Assembly: GCF_958979055.1 (NCBI RefSeq)
Contig: NC_084897.1
Span: 23,525,628 to 23,589,627, forward strand
DNA from: Alnus glutinosa
Lineage: Eukaryota; Streptophyta; Magnoliopsida; Fagales; Betulaceae
Direction of reading: 5' to 3'
Length of the DNA stretch: 64,000 bases
Shown: in pieces, positions 44,613 to 56,261 of the stretch
Layout of the letters: each line of letters begins with the position of its first letter
Numbering within the stretch: position 1 is the stretch's first letter
The notes under the pieces: model-generated
Told to the model about the DNA's origin: nothing
Databases searched by the model: none
What the model saw: only the letters and a program-made list of their open reading frames with translations
Position numbers and translations under genes: made by a program

Positions 44613-44985
44613 TATTTATTTTTTGAACAAAGTAGCATGTGCTACCCAATATATTGCTGAAAAAAGCCCTAAGGCTTACAATGAGAAGGAGGTACAAGAC
44701 CCCTACAACTCTAAGCCAGAAGGATCTGACTTAAAAAACAGCTGTTTTAGCAGAACCCAAACCTTACAAGAATTACATTGGAGCCTCTTTTTACATTAAA
44801 GCACACTCTCAAAATAAAAGAGGGTTGATCTAGCATTTAGCTACTAAAAATTTCAGTAAAATTTAAGCAATACAAATACAGGCTGTACTGGAGAAACAAA
44901 GGAATAACACAACACAAGGTAGAAAAACACCAAAAACAGGACGCTGGCAGCGGAGAAAACATGCATTGGGTAGACAGGCTGTGCT
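44613..44985 (-). mobile_element. LINE (L1-type) 3' fragment nested in the hAT-like element
   Basis: It starts with a T/TTTA-rich tail (44603-44624), then GAACAAAGTAG. Internal phrases resemble the LINE at 40982-42066 (an AAAG..G.GGTCTAGC.. stretch near 44820 and near 41285). The right end is uncertain, as is the target duplication. Confidence 0.5.
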
Positions 44986-45000
44986 ACCCAATGCATGTTT
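44957..45000. repeat. Perfect 17-bp inverted repeat
   Basis: AAACATGCATTGGGTAG (44957-44973) and its exact complement (44984-45000) surround a 10-base loop. It lies where the nested LINE fragment appears to meet the hAT-like sequence. Confidence 0.85.
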
Positions 45001-45289
45001 CCACTTTCCAGGCTTCCAGCTGTACTCCAACTTCACAAGTGACTACCACATTGCCTCGTACCCTTCTAGCTCTAGAGCCTTCTCACTGCAAGCCATTTCT
45101 TTCCTTTGCTCTGCTTTCCCTTTTCAGTTATTTGGGTGAAGAGAAGAGAATAATGAAGAAGAGATGCTGAACGAACTCAATGAAGATTGAAGAGAAGAGA
45201 AGAGAAAAATTAAGAAGACTCTAGAGGCAGTGCATGGTTAAGATTTTTTAATTTTTTTCCCTTTTTTTTTTTTTTTTTTTTCTTCTTGC

Positions 45290-45312
45290 GGGTAGGGGCG
45301 GGGAGGGGAGGG
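45290..45312 (+). repeat. Canonical G-quadruplex motif in the hAT-like element
   Basis: Five runs of 3-4 G are separated by 1-2 bases (GGG TA GGGG C GGGG A GGGG A GGG), directly after a long T-run. Confidence 0.8.
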
Positions 45313-45662
45313 TCCCCGGGATTTTTTAAAACCCCAACCCGCAACCTGCCCCGCGCCTCACGGGTATACCATATTTCAACCTGTACCCGTAAAAAAAACA
45401 CTAAAACCCTTGTTTTTAGGGGCTGGTGGTGTGGGTTGGGGCGGGTCCGCGGGTTTTTGCTCACCCCTAGCTGATATGGACGCTAATATATCAATTGAGA
45501 CACATATGAAATATGACAAACTATTAATTTTGAGAAAAAAAAAAATGACATTGAGGCCTATTTAAAATTTGTACAAAACCTAAGAACCATATTCTTGAAA
45601 TTAGAAACTTATTGACTAAATTCAAATAAGATAAAACCTAAGGACTAAATATGATATTTCCC

Positions 45663-45819
45663 TTATACTTATCATAAGTTTATCACATTACCACATGATC
45701 ATGTATTTCAATTCTATTATTAGTTTTTTTTTTTTTTTTTTCACATAATAAATATTGAAAAATTAAGATCTATTTATGATAGAAATTGAAAAAAAAGGAA
45801 AAAAGAAGAAGAAGAAGCC
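45663..45819. repeat. ~150-bp direct repeat, right copy
   Basis: Second copy of the 43799-43951 sequence, in the same orientation. Confidence 0.85.
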
Positions 45820-46278
45820 AGTGGGTGAGGTATTCCAACTGGTCATAGTTTTGGTTAATTACTCAAATTTAAATTTGACAAAGAATAAATTAACCTCTCC
45901 TCCACCCCCCTCCCCCCAAGAAAAAAAAAAGAAAAAGAAAACTCACTTTGAACCTGCAAGATTGGGGGCCTTCTCAAATGAAGACTGCATGAGTGTCTCT
46001 AGGCCCAATTGCAAGTGTTCAGTTGGGCCTTAGCCACTCTTCCAAGGGCCCACTTATTTGCAATTTCAGTCAGCCTTTTTCACCTCAGCCCTAATTAGGG
46101 ATTCAATTTTCTGTGTAGTGTTTCAATTTTCCTCACATATCCATCTGATCAGGCTTCCATTATTTGAATAAAAGAACAAAAGTGTGTTACAAAAAATACC
46201 AGGAGATAATTACATTCGAACTTTACACCTTTCTACGTTAACTTAATAATAGCCCCAAAATAACCAGAAATGAGTGTT
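45820..46278. other. Intergenic DNA
   Basis: It has a pyrimidine tract near 45895-45915, then mixed-composition sequence (45950-46140) that I do not recognise. No gene seen. Confidence 0.45.
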
Positions 46279-46293
46279 AAACTTAAAATTATC

Positions 46294-46525
46294 TTAGTCT
46301 ACTTTTGGTAGCCGCTTTAAGGCAGGTTTTTCCTGACTTAGTGGGTGACGTTTTTTTATCTCTAGTTACAAATGGCCTACGGGCAGTGTTGTTTGCCTTC
46401 GGGCATGTAGGAGCTTCTCTTGTATTTGTATTGGCCTTTGGTCAAGTATAATCCCCCGGGGAGCTCATATTCAGTAATGAAGTTTTCTGTTTTACTCAAA
46501 AAAAATAAATAAATAAATAAATAAA
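46294..46525 (+). mobile_element. 5'-truncated LINE 3' end with 15-bp target duplication
   Basis: It is flanked by AAACTTAAAATTATC at 46279-46293 and 46526-46540. It ends in an A-rich (AAAT)n tail and has GCCTTCGGGCATG and related phrases like those of the minus-strand LINE at 40982-42066. Only about 230 bp of the 3' end was inserted. Confidence 0.85.
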
Positions 46526-46540
46526 AAACTTAAAATTATC

Positions 46541-47497
46541 AAGAATTGGTCAAATAAATTGTCCCGTCCATCAGGAGAACGCTGCAAAAGAGAGCGGTAT
46601 GCGTAAAGCAGCAGCTGTGAATGATAAGAGTAAAAATCGCATGCCGGTAAAAATAGAAAAAATAAAAAATTGTCATAGTATATATATATATGGTGCCGTG
46701 AAGAATAAAATTAAATCTGAATATACTCATTCAAAGATGCAGGGAAGAAGTCGTAGGGTGTAGAATTGGTCTATTTTGGTACCTTGAATTCAAATATATA
46801 TATAGAAAAGCTAACTGTGCATTCAACAAGATTCTCATCGATTTTCAAAAAAAAAGAAAAAAACAAGATTCTCGTCGACATTAAAGCAGTAAAAGGAGGA
46901 AATTAATATCACCCCACTTTATTGCTTGAATTAAACTTTTACATATTAAACGTTGAATCTTCAAGACATGCAGAACCCCTTCCTTGCAGGTGAAGTAGGC
47001 AGACTTCGTCGTTGTTCAAAAGATGGCTAAAAATATAAAGAGAAAGGTATGATTACCTCTAGTTGCCAGATTCCATAGCAATATTGACTGCACCTAATTG
47101 AAAGTATATCTCTGAGTGCATGGAGGACCATATTTATATATATGCCAACCCAATATCCTTGGAGATGCTTATCTGAGACTTCTGTCTTTTGGCATTATGA
47201 CTGGCCCTTTTCACACCTACAGTACATGCACCATAATATGACAGATATATATATATACACAAAGTTTCTCAATTCTGATCCGTTAATTTCGTATCAGATT
47301 CGTGTCGAATTCGCGGGTCATGTTAAAAATTGATAATCTTAACTAAATGACGTGTGTTTGGTTTGGGTCGTACCAAATGCCAAGACATGTGTATAAGACT
47401 ATATAGGTCAACTATAATCTTACTCATTTAATTAAATGAGTCAGACCCATCAGTCTTAACCAACTAATTTTATATTGAGTTCGTGTCAGGCTTGTCG

Positions 47498-47541
<44 letters not shown>

Positions 47542-49117
47542 CTAGCCTTAACTTAAAACTAGTGAAGTGTGTGATCTTTAATTATATTAATCAAGGAGTA
47601 CAACTAATTGTTTTAGTTATATAAAAAACTAATTTAGTATGTAGTGGCGGCATTCCAAACTAATTTCTTGTCTTTGAGACAACTCTTTTTGAGCACTTTT
47701 AACCCCCACACACAGAAAATATCAGTGATGCATGACAAATTGCTTAGATTATAAAAAAGGATGGCATCACAGAAATATCTTCTGAAATATATAATCTGTC
47801 ATGCAACACGTGAAGTGGTACTCTTTCAAGCTTTAGCTTAAATTAGTGGTGTGTGATCTTTATATATATATATATTAATCAAGGACCATTAATTAATTGA
47901 TTGTTTTAGTTGTATATAAAACAAAGCTCCTTAATTAGCTGGTGAGCAAGATATTTTTCGCACTCATAGATGTTTATGATATATTTTAAGTGTAAGAATC
48001 TGAAATTGTTCTTCAAAATAAGAAAAGAAGGGTGTCTATAATGGTAGCCGCAGAAAAGCACAACCAAAACAGCTCTTCTTAAGGCTATAGCTCTAGCTGA
48101 TCAAAAATATCTTCCTCAGAAATTTATTTAAAGCGCAGTAACATCATAATAAAGTGAAGTGACGAGATTCAGATTCTTTTGTTCATTGTTCAAAAAGGCC
48201 ATGAGAACAACTATATTAGTAGTGGAGTACAAAAGGACGAATTTGGAAGCCAGGGGTTGGAACCATCAAATGGAACTCACAACTACTAGGGATCAAAGAA
48301 AAAACAGAACTTTTGCTAATTTCGATGGTCACCATTCCATACAGCTATACAAAGGGGGCATACAAGAGTGCCATTGTCCCACTACTAGTATGGCACCCCT
48401 CATGAGTTGTTTCACTTTGTTATACTTTGTGTTGAATGGACATGCATCCAAAAGATGGGGGAATCATGAGATTTTTTTTTGTTAATTGGAGGAACCATTC
48501 AGAGTACTAAGTAAAGTGAAAGAAAAAGGAATAATCTCCTAGCCTTGATCTTGCATGATCTGTATAAAAATGATTTAATTACTATTCCAAATATATATTG
48601 TTAAATTTTGCATGCATAAATCTTGTGTTCCAAAAAGCAAATTGAACATATATAATAGCTATATGATCAGAACATTTAGAACTATATGCAGGCAAAGTTA
48701 AATTCTGCCTAGCTTCTTGTTTAAAATTCCACACTCTTTAGTGATACAGTTTGATGTGAGTACTTCTTGGGCTAATAGAAGCTAATTAAGCAACCTCAAA
48801 TGGTTGATCATTAATTAGGTTGTGATTAATTAAAGACATAGACACATTGAATGAGGCTTAAGAAAAGTAGTTTGTCCTTTCAACAATAGGACAATATTCA
48901 GCTACCAAACATTTCACAAGAATAATGACAGACATATATAGGATGATTCGTTTCAGGGGTCTAAGAGTACCTTGACATTCCAAAGTGATCACTTCATGTT
49001 TTATGGTATGATATATGCATGCCAACTGCACATTCTTTTGCATGATTGTCACTGTTTCAAAACAACCCTTGCCAATGGTTTTTTCGTTTGGCCAGTTCTA
49101 TTCTTGATTTATTACCC

Positions 49118-49161
<44 letters not shown>

Positions 49162-49310
49162 GTGACCCCATAATTATTCATTCATTCAAGAAAAAGGATG
49201 TGTACCGTATACGTGCCCCCATCATCCATCTTTATTCTCTTCTAGAAGATGGAGATTAATTGGATTATTCAGCAAAATTCATTTATATGCATGGAAGAAA
49301 AAAAAAAAAG
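46541..49310. other. Gene-poor intergenic region
   Basis: AT-rich with (TA)n tracts at about 47500-47535 and 49122-49156. A relative of the 4090-4400 repeat lies inverted at about 47286-47500. The open frame 48159-48485 (108 codons) has no recognisable domain and sits in non-coding-like sequence. No supported gene. Confidence 0.5.
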
Positions 49311-50514
49311 GAAAAACTTCACTTAATCTTCTTAAACTTTTATTACATTTGCAATTACCTCTCTAAACTTCAAAAACTCTTAATTCATTGTATCCATATT
49401 TCAGTTGCATCAATTCATTAGGGTTTTACGTTAAATCATAACGGAGGGGTGTCAAAATGATTAAAATACATTCTTTTTTCTTTTTTTTTTTTTAATTCAA
49501 GGATTTAGGTATTGGTAAAGATTTAACGGAATTTGCAAAAATACCAACGCTTGAATCTTTAAATTTATTTTTATTATTTATAAAAAATGAGTATTTTGAA
49601 AATTTTGACAGGATTTAACGGAAAATTCTAACATATGGGTGAAATTGAAAAAATATAAATGACGAATACACTCATTTGAGAATTTTTGAAGTTTAGGAGA
49701 TAATTGTAAAAGTGACTTATGCTCCATTTGTTTTGGCGTAAAATGATTTCGACATTTTCCGGTGTTTGGTGGGGGAGAAAATAATAGTCAACTGAAAAAT
49801 GATTTCTGTTTGACAAAAAAAAATACTTAGTAAATTTCGGAAAATAATTTCCCCCAGATGGTAGACGCAGTCGAGCCGCTTTTAAACGACGCAATCGACC
49901 TGCATGCTCAAGCAGTAGACCATCACCTGAATTCGGCAACCATCACTGAATTCCAACAAGCCAGATTTCGGCATTGATCGGAATCGGGCCGGTGGCGGAA
50001 TCTGGAAATTTCTGCCGGAATCTGGCAACGTCCAGCCACCGTCGCCGAATTCCGACAATTTTGTGCCACATTCCGGCCAGAAAGGCCGAATTTCGGCCAT
50101 TTTGGCTGGGATTCGGTACAAATGGCCAGATTCCGGGCACTTTAAAAATAATTTTTTAAAATAATTTCAATTTGTAAAATATATGATTATTGTTAGTCAA
50201 TGTGTATATTTTAGTTAAACATAATTTTTTAGTTGTTTTTTTTTTTATATATATATATTATTTTACATTAATATTTTTATGTTGTGAGTAAAAATTAATT
50301 TTTATAAGTTAATATGATTGTATGAAAATATAAAAAATATTTGTGATTTTTCATATGTGCCAAACATTGAAAATTGTTTTCTGCGGAAAACATTTTCTTG
50401 AAAAACTATTTCTCAAAAAATATTTTACGACGGAAATCATTTTACGTCGAAACAAATAGAACATAAATAAAGAAATAAAAACCTAAAATAAAGGGGATTA
50501 AGTGAAGTTTCTCG
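49311..50514. mobile_element. TIR DNA transposon with a second TIR element nested in it
   Basis: The outer ends are GAAAAACTTCACTTAA (49311) and TTAAGTGAAGTTTCTC (to 50514). Nested at 49717-50466 is another element with inverted ends of over 30 bp (TTATGCTCCATTTGTTTTGG against its near-complement ending GAACATAA). Its interior is full of CCGAATTC/GGAATTCGG-like phrases and reads oddly GC-rich. Neither encodes a transposase. The outer family recurs as a relic in SQE-A intron 1 (20036-20345). Confidence 0.65.
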
Positions 50515-50539
50515 TTAAAAAAAAACACACACACACACC

Positions 50540-50570
<31 letters not shown>

Positions 50571-51317
50571 ACAAAAAACACAAAACTTAATGAAGGAATA
50601 AAAACCTAAAATAAAGGAGAAAAAAGAGAGAGAACAAAAGCATGTGCCACGTACAACAATTGTTCAGAAGAAACCGCACCCCTCTTCTTGGAATTACGTA
50701 AGATTCCAAATTCTACTCTAGCTAGCTACTAACCTGCAGCATATTTTATTTTATTTTTTTGATCGGGATCCCTCCACAAGGCAGCCGTATGGCTACTTTG
50801 TGTACCAATTTGTGCCAAGTGCCAGTAAATTTGGGACTTATGTCTTGCATTTTTTTTTCTTTTTAGTATGGATCGGTTGAGTCGTGAGCATCGTCCGAAA
50901 ATTAGTCTAAAAAATAGTTTGCACTCAGTAAAGTCCCGTGCTTCAACCAACTTACTGAGCCAATCCCATGGCCGGGTTGCTAACAAGTATCTTGCTATGC
51001 AAGAAAACTTATAGTAGAAGGGCATGAAGATACTAACTAGCATCTTGCTATACAAGAAAGAATAAATTAAGCATGCATGAAGATAAATACTGCATATTAC
51101 TCGATTGTAATCTATAGACATAGTGGAGATCGAATACAAAAGCCTTGTAGCTAATTAAACAAATTACTGCTCACATTTTTGATTCAAACAACTTAATTCA
51201 CAAACTAGAAGCAACACTAGGAGGATGAGGATCGAAAACAAATTACAGCATAAAAGAAAAGAAACAACAAATTAATGATCATGATCAGACGACATGCATG
51301 CATGGCCGGTTTTTTTA
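50515..51317. other. Intergenic DNA downstream of the small conserved gene
   Basis: It starts with an (AC)n and A-run tract (50521-50568). The rest is mixed sequence; 50729-51139 has an open minus-strand frame with no recognisable domain. The 3' untranslated region of the neighbouring gene is presumably next to 51317. Confidence 0.45.
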
Positions 51318-51614
51318 TCACGCGCGCCTCTCCAGCGGGATATGAACCGTGACAGTTTGGTGTTTGCCGTGAGAAACTTCAGACGCCATGGCTTGGCTTT
51401 TACGGACTCTGTTGATGAGCTCGTCAGCTTTGGTGTCAACTTTGCGGTCAGCTACAATTCCATAGCTCATGTCATAATCACTTGGAAATACCCTTCTCCC
51501 TGAATCCTGATCCTGCCATGAATCGTACACGTCCCCTCTAGCTCCCTGAGTCTTCTTAGGCTTGAAGAAGCTAAAGACAGAGAAGATAGATTTTTTCTGC
51601 CTGTTGCCGCCCAT
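51318..51614 (-). CDS. Small conserved plant protein of unknown function (98 aa)
   Basis: Single exon. The frame is open seven codons upstream of 51614 but that upstream start would be TTG, so the ATG at 51614 (MGGNRQKKS) is used. The N-terminus is basic and Ser/Phe-rich (KKSIFSVFSFFKPKK), followed by a Tyr/Asp-rich section (DVYDSW, RRVFPSDYD), a GIVADRKVDTKADELINRVR helix and a C-terminal HQTVTVHIP. The pattern MGGNRQKKS..FSFFK..RR-V-PSD...DRKA..FI..F matches my memory of a plant-only family of small uncharacterised proteins. No membrane helix or signal peptide is evident. A TATA box lies about 135 bp upstream. Function unknown. Confidence 0.75.
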   Translation of the reverse strand: MGGNRQKKSIFSVFSFFKPKKTQGARGDVYDSWQDQDSGRRVFPSDYDMSYGIVADRKVDTKADELINRVRKSQAMASEVSHGKHQTVTVHIPLERRA

Positions 51615-51748
51615 GATGGATAATACAGCTTCCAAGTGAGATCGATCGATCGAGGAGCCTTAACTAGCTAGCGTCTAGCGAGAAGAAAGTAAGAATTTTG
51701 TGTGATCACTTGGGGTTTTAGTGCATGTAGAGATCCAAGCGCGCTTCG

Positions 51749-51758
51749 CTATTTATAG
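51749..51758 (-). promoter_or_regulatory. TATA box of the 98-aa gene
   Basis: CTATAAATAG on the minus strand, a textbook plant TATA box, would place transcription start near 51725 and give a leader of about 110 nt. Confidence 0.7.
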
Positions 51759-53639
51759 AGTCGAAGGTACCTTCTGCCTTTGCCCTTAAGGGCGGAGAAT
51801 CTGGGAGTGGTGATCAAGACCACCAGACCCATATGAATGGTTGAGATCAAATGGCATATGGAATAGTAAGAAACGGCATCATGTTTGGTAAATTTAAAGC
51901 ATATCTTCTGTGGTCCGCTACTTTCATAATAATTGACTGAAAAGCCTCGGGTGTTCTACTGTTGGTGTTTCCACGAACTTTCTCATCCTTAGGATACAAC
52001 TCATTCATTCACACTTTTTCTCCTCTGGGCTAGCTCTAAGCGTTACCTCCATGAAGTTGTCTGATTTTAAGTTCTCGACTGTCCATTTAAAATTGCGATT
52101 TTGTAGATAAAAAATATGATTTTAAATTAAGTTATAGAAAATAAATTGTTTAGAAAATACGATTTGAAAAATACAAAAAAAAATCAGTTTTTTCAAATTA
52201 CAAGTAAGTTTGTATTTTTTTTAAAACGCGAAATTTTAAAAGTTAATCGTACCTGTGCTTTTATAAATCACTTTTTCAAATCCTAAATTTTTAAATCACT
52301 ATTTTTAAATCGCGAACTTAAACGAATCGGACTCATATATATATTAATTAAATTATCAAATTTATCATTTTTAGTCTGTTTAAACTTATGAGACAATAGA
52401 TATATTATTAGAACAAATATTTGACGTTCAAATCTTGACTACACAATTAGCTAGTTATAGTACTATAAAAAAAAGAAAAAAAAAAGAAAAAAAAAAAGAA
52501 AAAGAAAGAGTGAGAGTAGAATTAAATCTAGATCGTTGTAGTTTTTTTTTTTTTTTAACAGCACATAAGCTAAATCATTTAAATTATTAATCAAATGATT
52601 AAATTCATAATTTTCTATGTGCTTAATTAAGTTTTTAGAATAAGTGGTTGTTTAACAATTTTTTCTAGCTTCTTATTTCTTTTTTTTTTTTTTTGTTCTC
52701 AATCATATTAGGCCAAGTGGATACTGGAATTTTTTTGTTACTCGATCTACTATATATTACGATAATTTTACCTCTAATTGGCTACATATAGTACTGTACC
52801 ATATATAAAACCAGATACAAAGGAACATGAACGATCAATAGAAACTTCGAGTCCCCGGCCATAATATGTATATATAATATAAAAGTAACGATGGATCATG
52901 GATGGATGCTGGGCTAGCGTTTATTTCACGAAGTGTTTAATTTACTAGATACTACTATGATCTTGACATTAGGGAAATCAACATGTATTATTAAACACAG
53001 ATTAATGATAGAACCAACGTGTACAATTTCACTGAATTAATAAATATAATTCAGTAGCCAATAATGTTTTTTTAACATGTTTTGTTGATGATAATTAAGC
53101 CATATCTTCTGTGCAATTAAACTATAATTAAGCACATATTTTATGGGAGAAAATAAAAGCAAAAAGAGAAGGTTTTATTAATTAAACAAAAGAATGAAGA
53201 TGGTATCTAATCTAAAGAAGCTTCTAGGTTAGGGTTTCTTTCTGGATTTGGTTCGTGCATGCACTTGTTGGTGAGGTAGGTTGGGCCAGGGGACTTTTCC
53301 TCTCTCGAAGCTTCTCTTCAAACAGGAAGTTTAGGGTATATATGTGTTTAATAATGATTTTAAAAAATGTTTTTTTAGTTTTGGTTTGAAAAAGTGTTTT
53401 GATGTTGTTAATTAGGTTTTATGAGTGTTGGTAAATTCATCTGTTAAAACATGGTATCTGAGTTGTCATGTTCTAGGTTTTAAGTTAAGCTAATGTCAGT
53501 ATATATATGTTAAAAAAATCATCTGACCCCCACTCAAACAGCCCATTACGTAGAAAATAAATGCATCCATCATATCCTATAACGTGGCAAGCATATCCAA
53601 ATGTCATATTCATGAGCTTCACACGTTAAAAATTGTCAC
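51759..53639. other. AT-rich intergenic region
   Basis: The first part is the upstream region of the 98-aa gene. The rest is AT-rich with A/T runs (52465-52510, 52540-52557, 52679-52694). No gene seen. Confidence 0.5.
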
Positions 53640-53960
53640 TCAATCTCTCTAAAAATATGGAGGATGCTTAGATACGTGTGCATTCAGTACATCAACTTAA
53701 GCATCAGAGTGTCTTCACTTCTTGGGGGCCAATAGATTTTTTGTGATAATTTTCTTTATTTTTCAAATAGCTTGTCAGTGGTCCGGTATCGAAAAAAAAT
53801 CGCTTCAACAGTATAAAAATTAGTTAGAGATCGACGAACAAAAGATTTCAAGAAAATTTAAGACTTCGATTGATGCACGATCGACTCCCTATCAATCGAA
53901 CCAGTGCAGTACCATTAATTGACGCTTTGATGTAGCATCGTCGATCATTCAAAAAGTAGT
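53640..53960. mobile_element. Fossil Gypsy-type LTR fragment (tentative)
   Basis: The phrase ACTTAAGCATCAGAGTGTCT near 53695-53714 matches the conserved end region of many plant Gypsy LTRs. Ends and partner LTR are not seen. It is a broken remnant. Confidence 0.35.
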
Positions 53961-54623
53961 GCAAAAGATGGACGGAAATTATATATTTTCAAAACCGCTA
54001 GCTACCAAAGGAGGGCGGCGGCCACGAATGAATAAATTATAAATAGCTAAGATTCTGACAGAGCGACGGTCCTGCACATTATATGTAGAAATATCAGACA
54101 ACTTTCCAAATCTTCAATGGTGTCAAGAGCTGATTGCAGCATTCAAAGGTGTTCGAATTTTGCAGGGAAAAGAGGAGTTTCCATCAACCTACGCCAACAT
54201 TAATTGATTCATTGCTTGCAAGCTGTCTCGCTTTAAGGTATCTTTCTTTAATTTGAAACCCTGGCATTAGACATTTTAGGGCTATAATTAATTTGCATGC
54301 CAAACTTGCTCACCCGTCCACGGAACCTTAATAATTAGTTTTATTCCTTGTTGCTTTTAACATGTTTTTTCCAAGCTAAGTCACTAAGAAAATGTTTTCT
54401 TGCTGTATTCACAATGATTAAATTAAAGGCTCGTGTTTTTATTCTGGAAAACGAATAATGTGTGAAATTAGCTACTTGTTTAATGATCGATTGAAGCACG
54501 GGCTGGGCCTGCAAAATTATTTAGTGATTAGTTCAATTCAAAAGCATTAACTGGCTAATTATATTGTTAATTAACTAATCTCCAATATCTATCATGACTA
54601 ATCGATTATCTTTTTTCTTGTTC

Positions 54624-54658
<35 letters not shown>

Positions 54659-55556
54659 GAAGAGAATCGATTATCGATATAAAGTAGTAAGTTTGGTTCA
54701 TTATTTACTGATAAAAAGTTAGGTCCCACACATATTTATATGTAAGGAAAGGGGTTCTAGAAAAGTAGTGCTTTTATTGGATTAGGATGCCCTATAATTT
54801 TTTTAAAAAAATTAGATTTTCAAATTATGTTAAGTCAGACCCTTTTTTACATCGAACGGCTTGAAAAATGCTATATATTAAAGATATGAGATGTTATTGA
54901 GGCAAAAAAAAAAAAAAAATCATTCCAAAATGTTTTTTTTTTTTTTTTTCATTCACTTTTGAAGAAACGCTTTTTCTTTAGTAAACAAAAAGACAATTTT
55001 ATTTTTTTTTTTCTCAAAACTTTTATACAACATAAAAGTGTAAGAACTTGATAAAAATATACTTAATTCTCATTGTTAACATACCACATTTTAATGTTTT
55101 CAGTGCATGAAGCGACCTAAATTTATATAATTTAAAAATTTATAATTTTAAAAAAATTATAAGGAATCCGATCTACTTTTATGTATGTATTGTGACGTAT
55201 ATCTTGAATTTTGAGTAATGGGTAAGCACGGATCACACCATGCATGGATAAATGATATGAATTAATTAAGTAGAAGATTGTGAGCCAATCATATATAGGA
55301 GAGATAGACATGGCGTCTTGGCCATTGAACACTAGGAAAGAAAAAGAAAAAGAAAGAAAAAAGGGTAATGCTATTGTAGGTAGCATTTGGTAGAGTTTTC
55401 TTAATGACACTCTTTGCCAATAGAATAAAAGGTTAGCTAAAGCCCAAAAGTATCAGGAGACTAATTAGATGATGATAAACATCGTCCGCAAGATATGGCC
55501 TTGACGTACACTTCACTATAATGTATTTCAACGTCTCAATTTCAGTTTTAGTTTAT
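53961..55556. other. AT-rich intergenic region
   Basis: A slightly more complex stretch at 54050-54240 could be a non-coding exon (followed by AAG/GTATCT) but has no coding frame. Poly-T and poly-A runs lie at 54640-54660 and 54905-54950. No gene supported. Confidence 0.4.
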
Positions 55557-55975
55557 CGGATAGGAGAATTCCATCAGACCCGAGCAAGGCCCATGGACCT
55601 CGGCCCAATATAAATACGCATCGGCCCACCAATCGTCTATGAATCAAAAGAAAGCACCGTAGGACTAGCTACCACGTCATCATAACCGCCCACTACAGGA
55701 CAAGGGCAACAACGCATGGGCAAGCTCACCCAATTCAAAGGTGACACCTGACTAAGCGGTTAATTGACTCAAGGTGCCCCACCTAATATAAGAGAAAGGA
55801 AAAGAAAAATCCCTCTAGGTAGGAAATTATTCTAGCCATTTTCTTTACAAATATTAACTTAAGCATCAGATTGACCTCCCACTAGCACACCCGATCGACA
55901 AATTTCCTTGCTTACCTTCCTCTTTGTTGCAAGTATTATTGACAGGTTGTGCGGTCAACTATATCAACAATATAT
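55557..55975 (+). mobile_element. Fossil Gypsy-type LTR fragment
   Basis: GC-richer than its surroundings. It has CCTAATATAAGAGAAAGG followed about 80 bases later by AACTTAAGCATCAGATTGAC and CACCCGATCGAC, the usual leader and end-region phrasing of plant Gypsy LTRs. No internal coding region is attached. Probably a solo or partial LTR, broken. Confidence 0.5.
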
Positions 55976-56261
55976 ATAATGAAATATGAAAGGAGTTTGT
56001 TAAGTTGGCTTTTTCATTTTAACAATTTGAAGTCATCGTAACACTTCAAACAATTTTTAATTGAAACATATATGCATGTTATTTTGAGGTATTCACGTTT
56101 AATTCCATAGTGTTCAGCAAATGCAGCCTGATCTATCAAGTATTAGTTTATATGTTTATAATGTTTGCCCATTATACCTTCTTTTTTTTTTTCTATGTAT
56201 TTTACTATTTTCGGGACCAAAACCTAGTTTTAATAGGGCACTTTGATTGATTGTATTAATC

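Larger units (their letters stand above)
44096..45469. mobile_element. hAT-like non-autonomous DNA transposon, GC-rich ends
   Basis: The ends carry AGGGGTGAGCA (44101) and TGCTCACCCCTA (to 45469), an inverted repeat typical of plant hAT/Tip100-type elements. Both subterminal zones are rich in GCGGG/CCCGC. A possible 8-bp target duplication with one mismatch is GCTGATAA (44088-44095) and GCTGATAT (45470-45477), which leaves a few extra bases at the left tip. There is no transposase. It is interrupted by a LINE tail (about 44613-44985). Confidence 0.7.

Noticed and set aside
48159-48485. 108-codon open frame in the gene desert
   Set aside because: No domain, no splice or promoter context, and no family I recognise; probably chance.
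49882-50159. Overlapping frames in the 50-kb region
   Set aside because: They are read through the self-complementary core of a nested transposon.
54050-54240. Possible exon in the 51.8-57.4 kb desert
   Set aside because: A donor-like AAG/GTATCT follows it, but no frame, partner exon or homology could be seen; left as unassigned.
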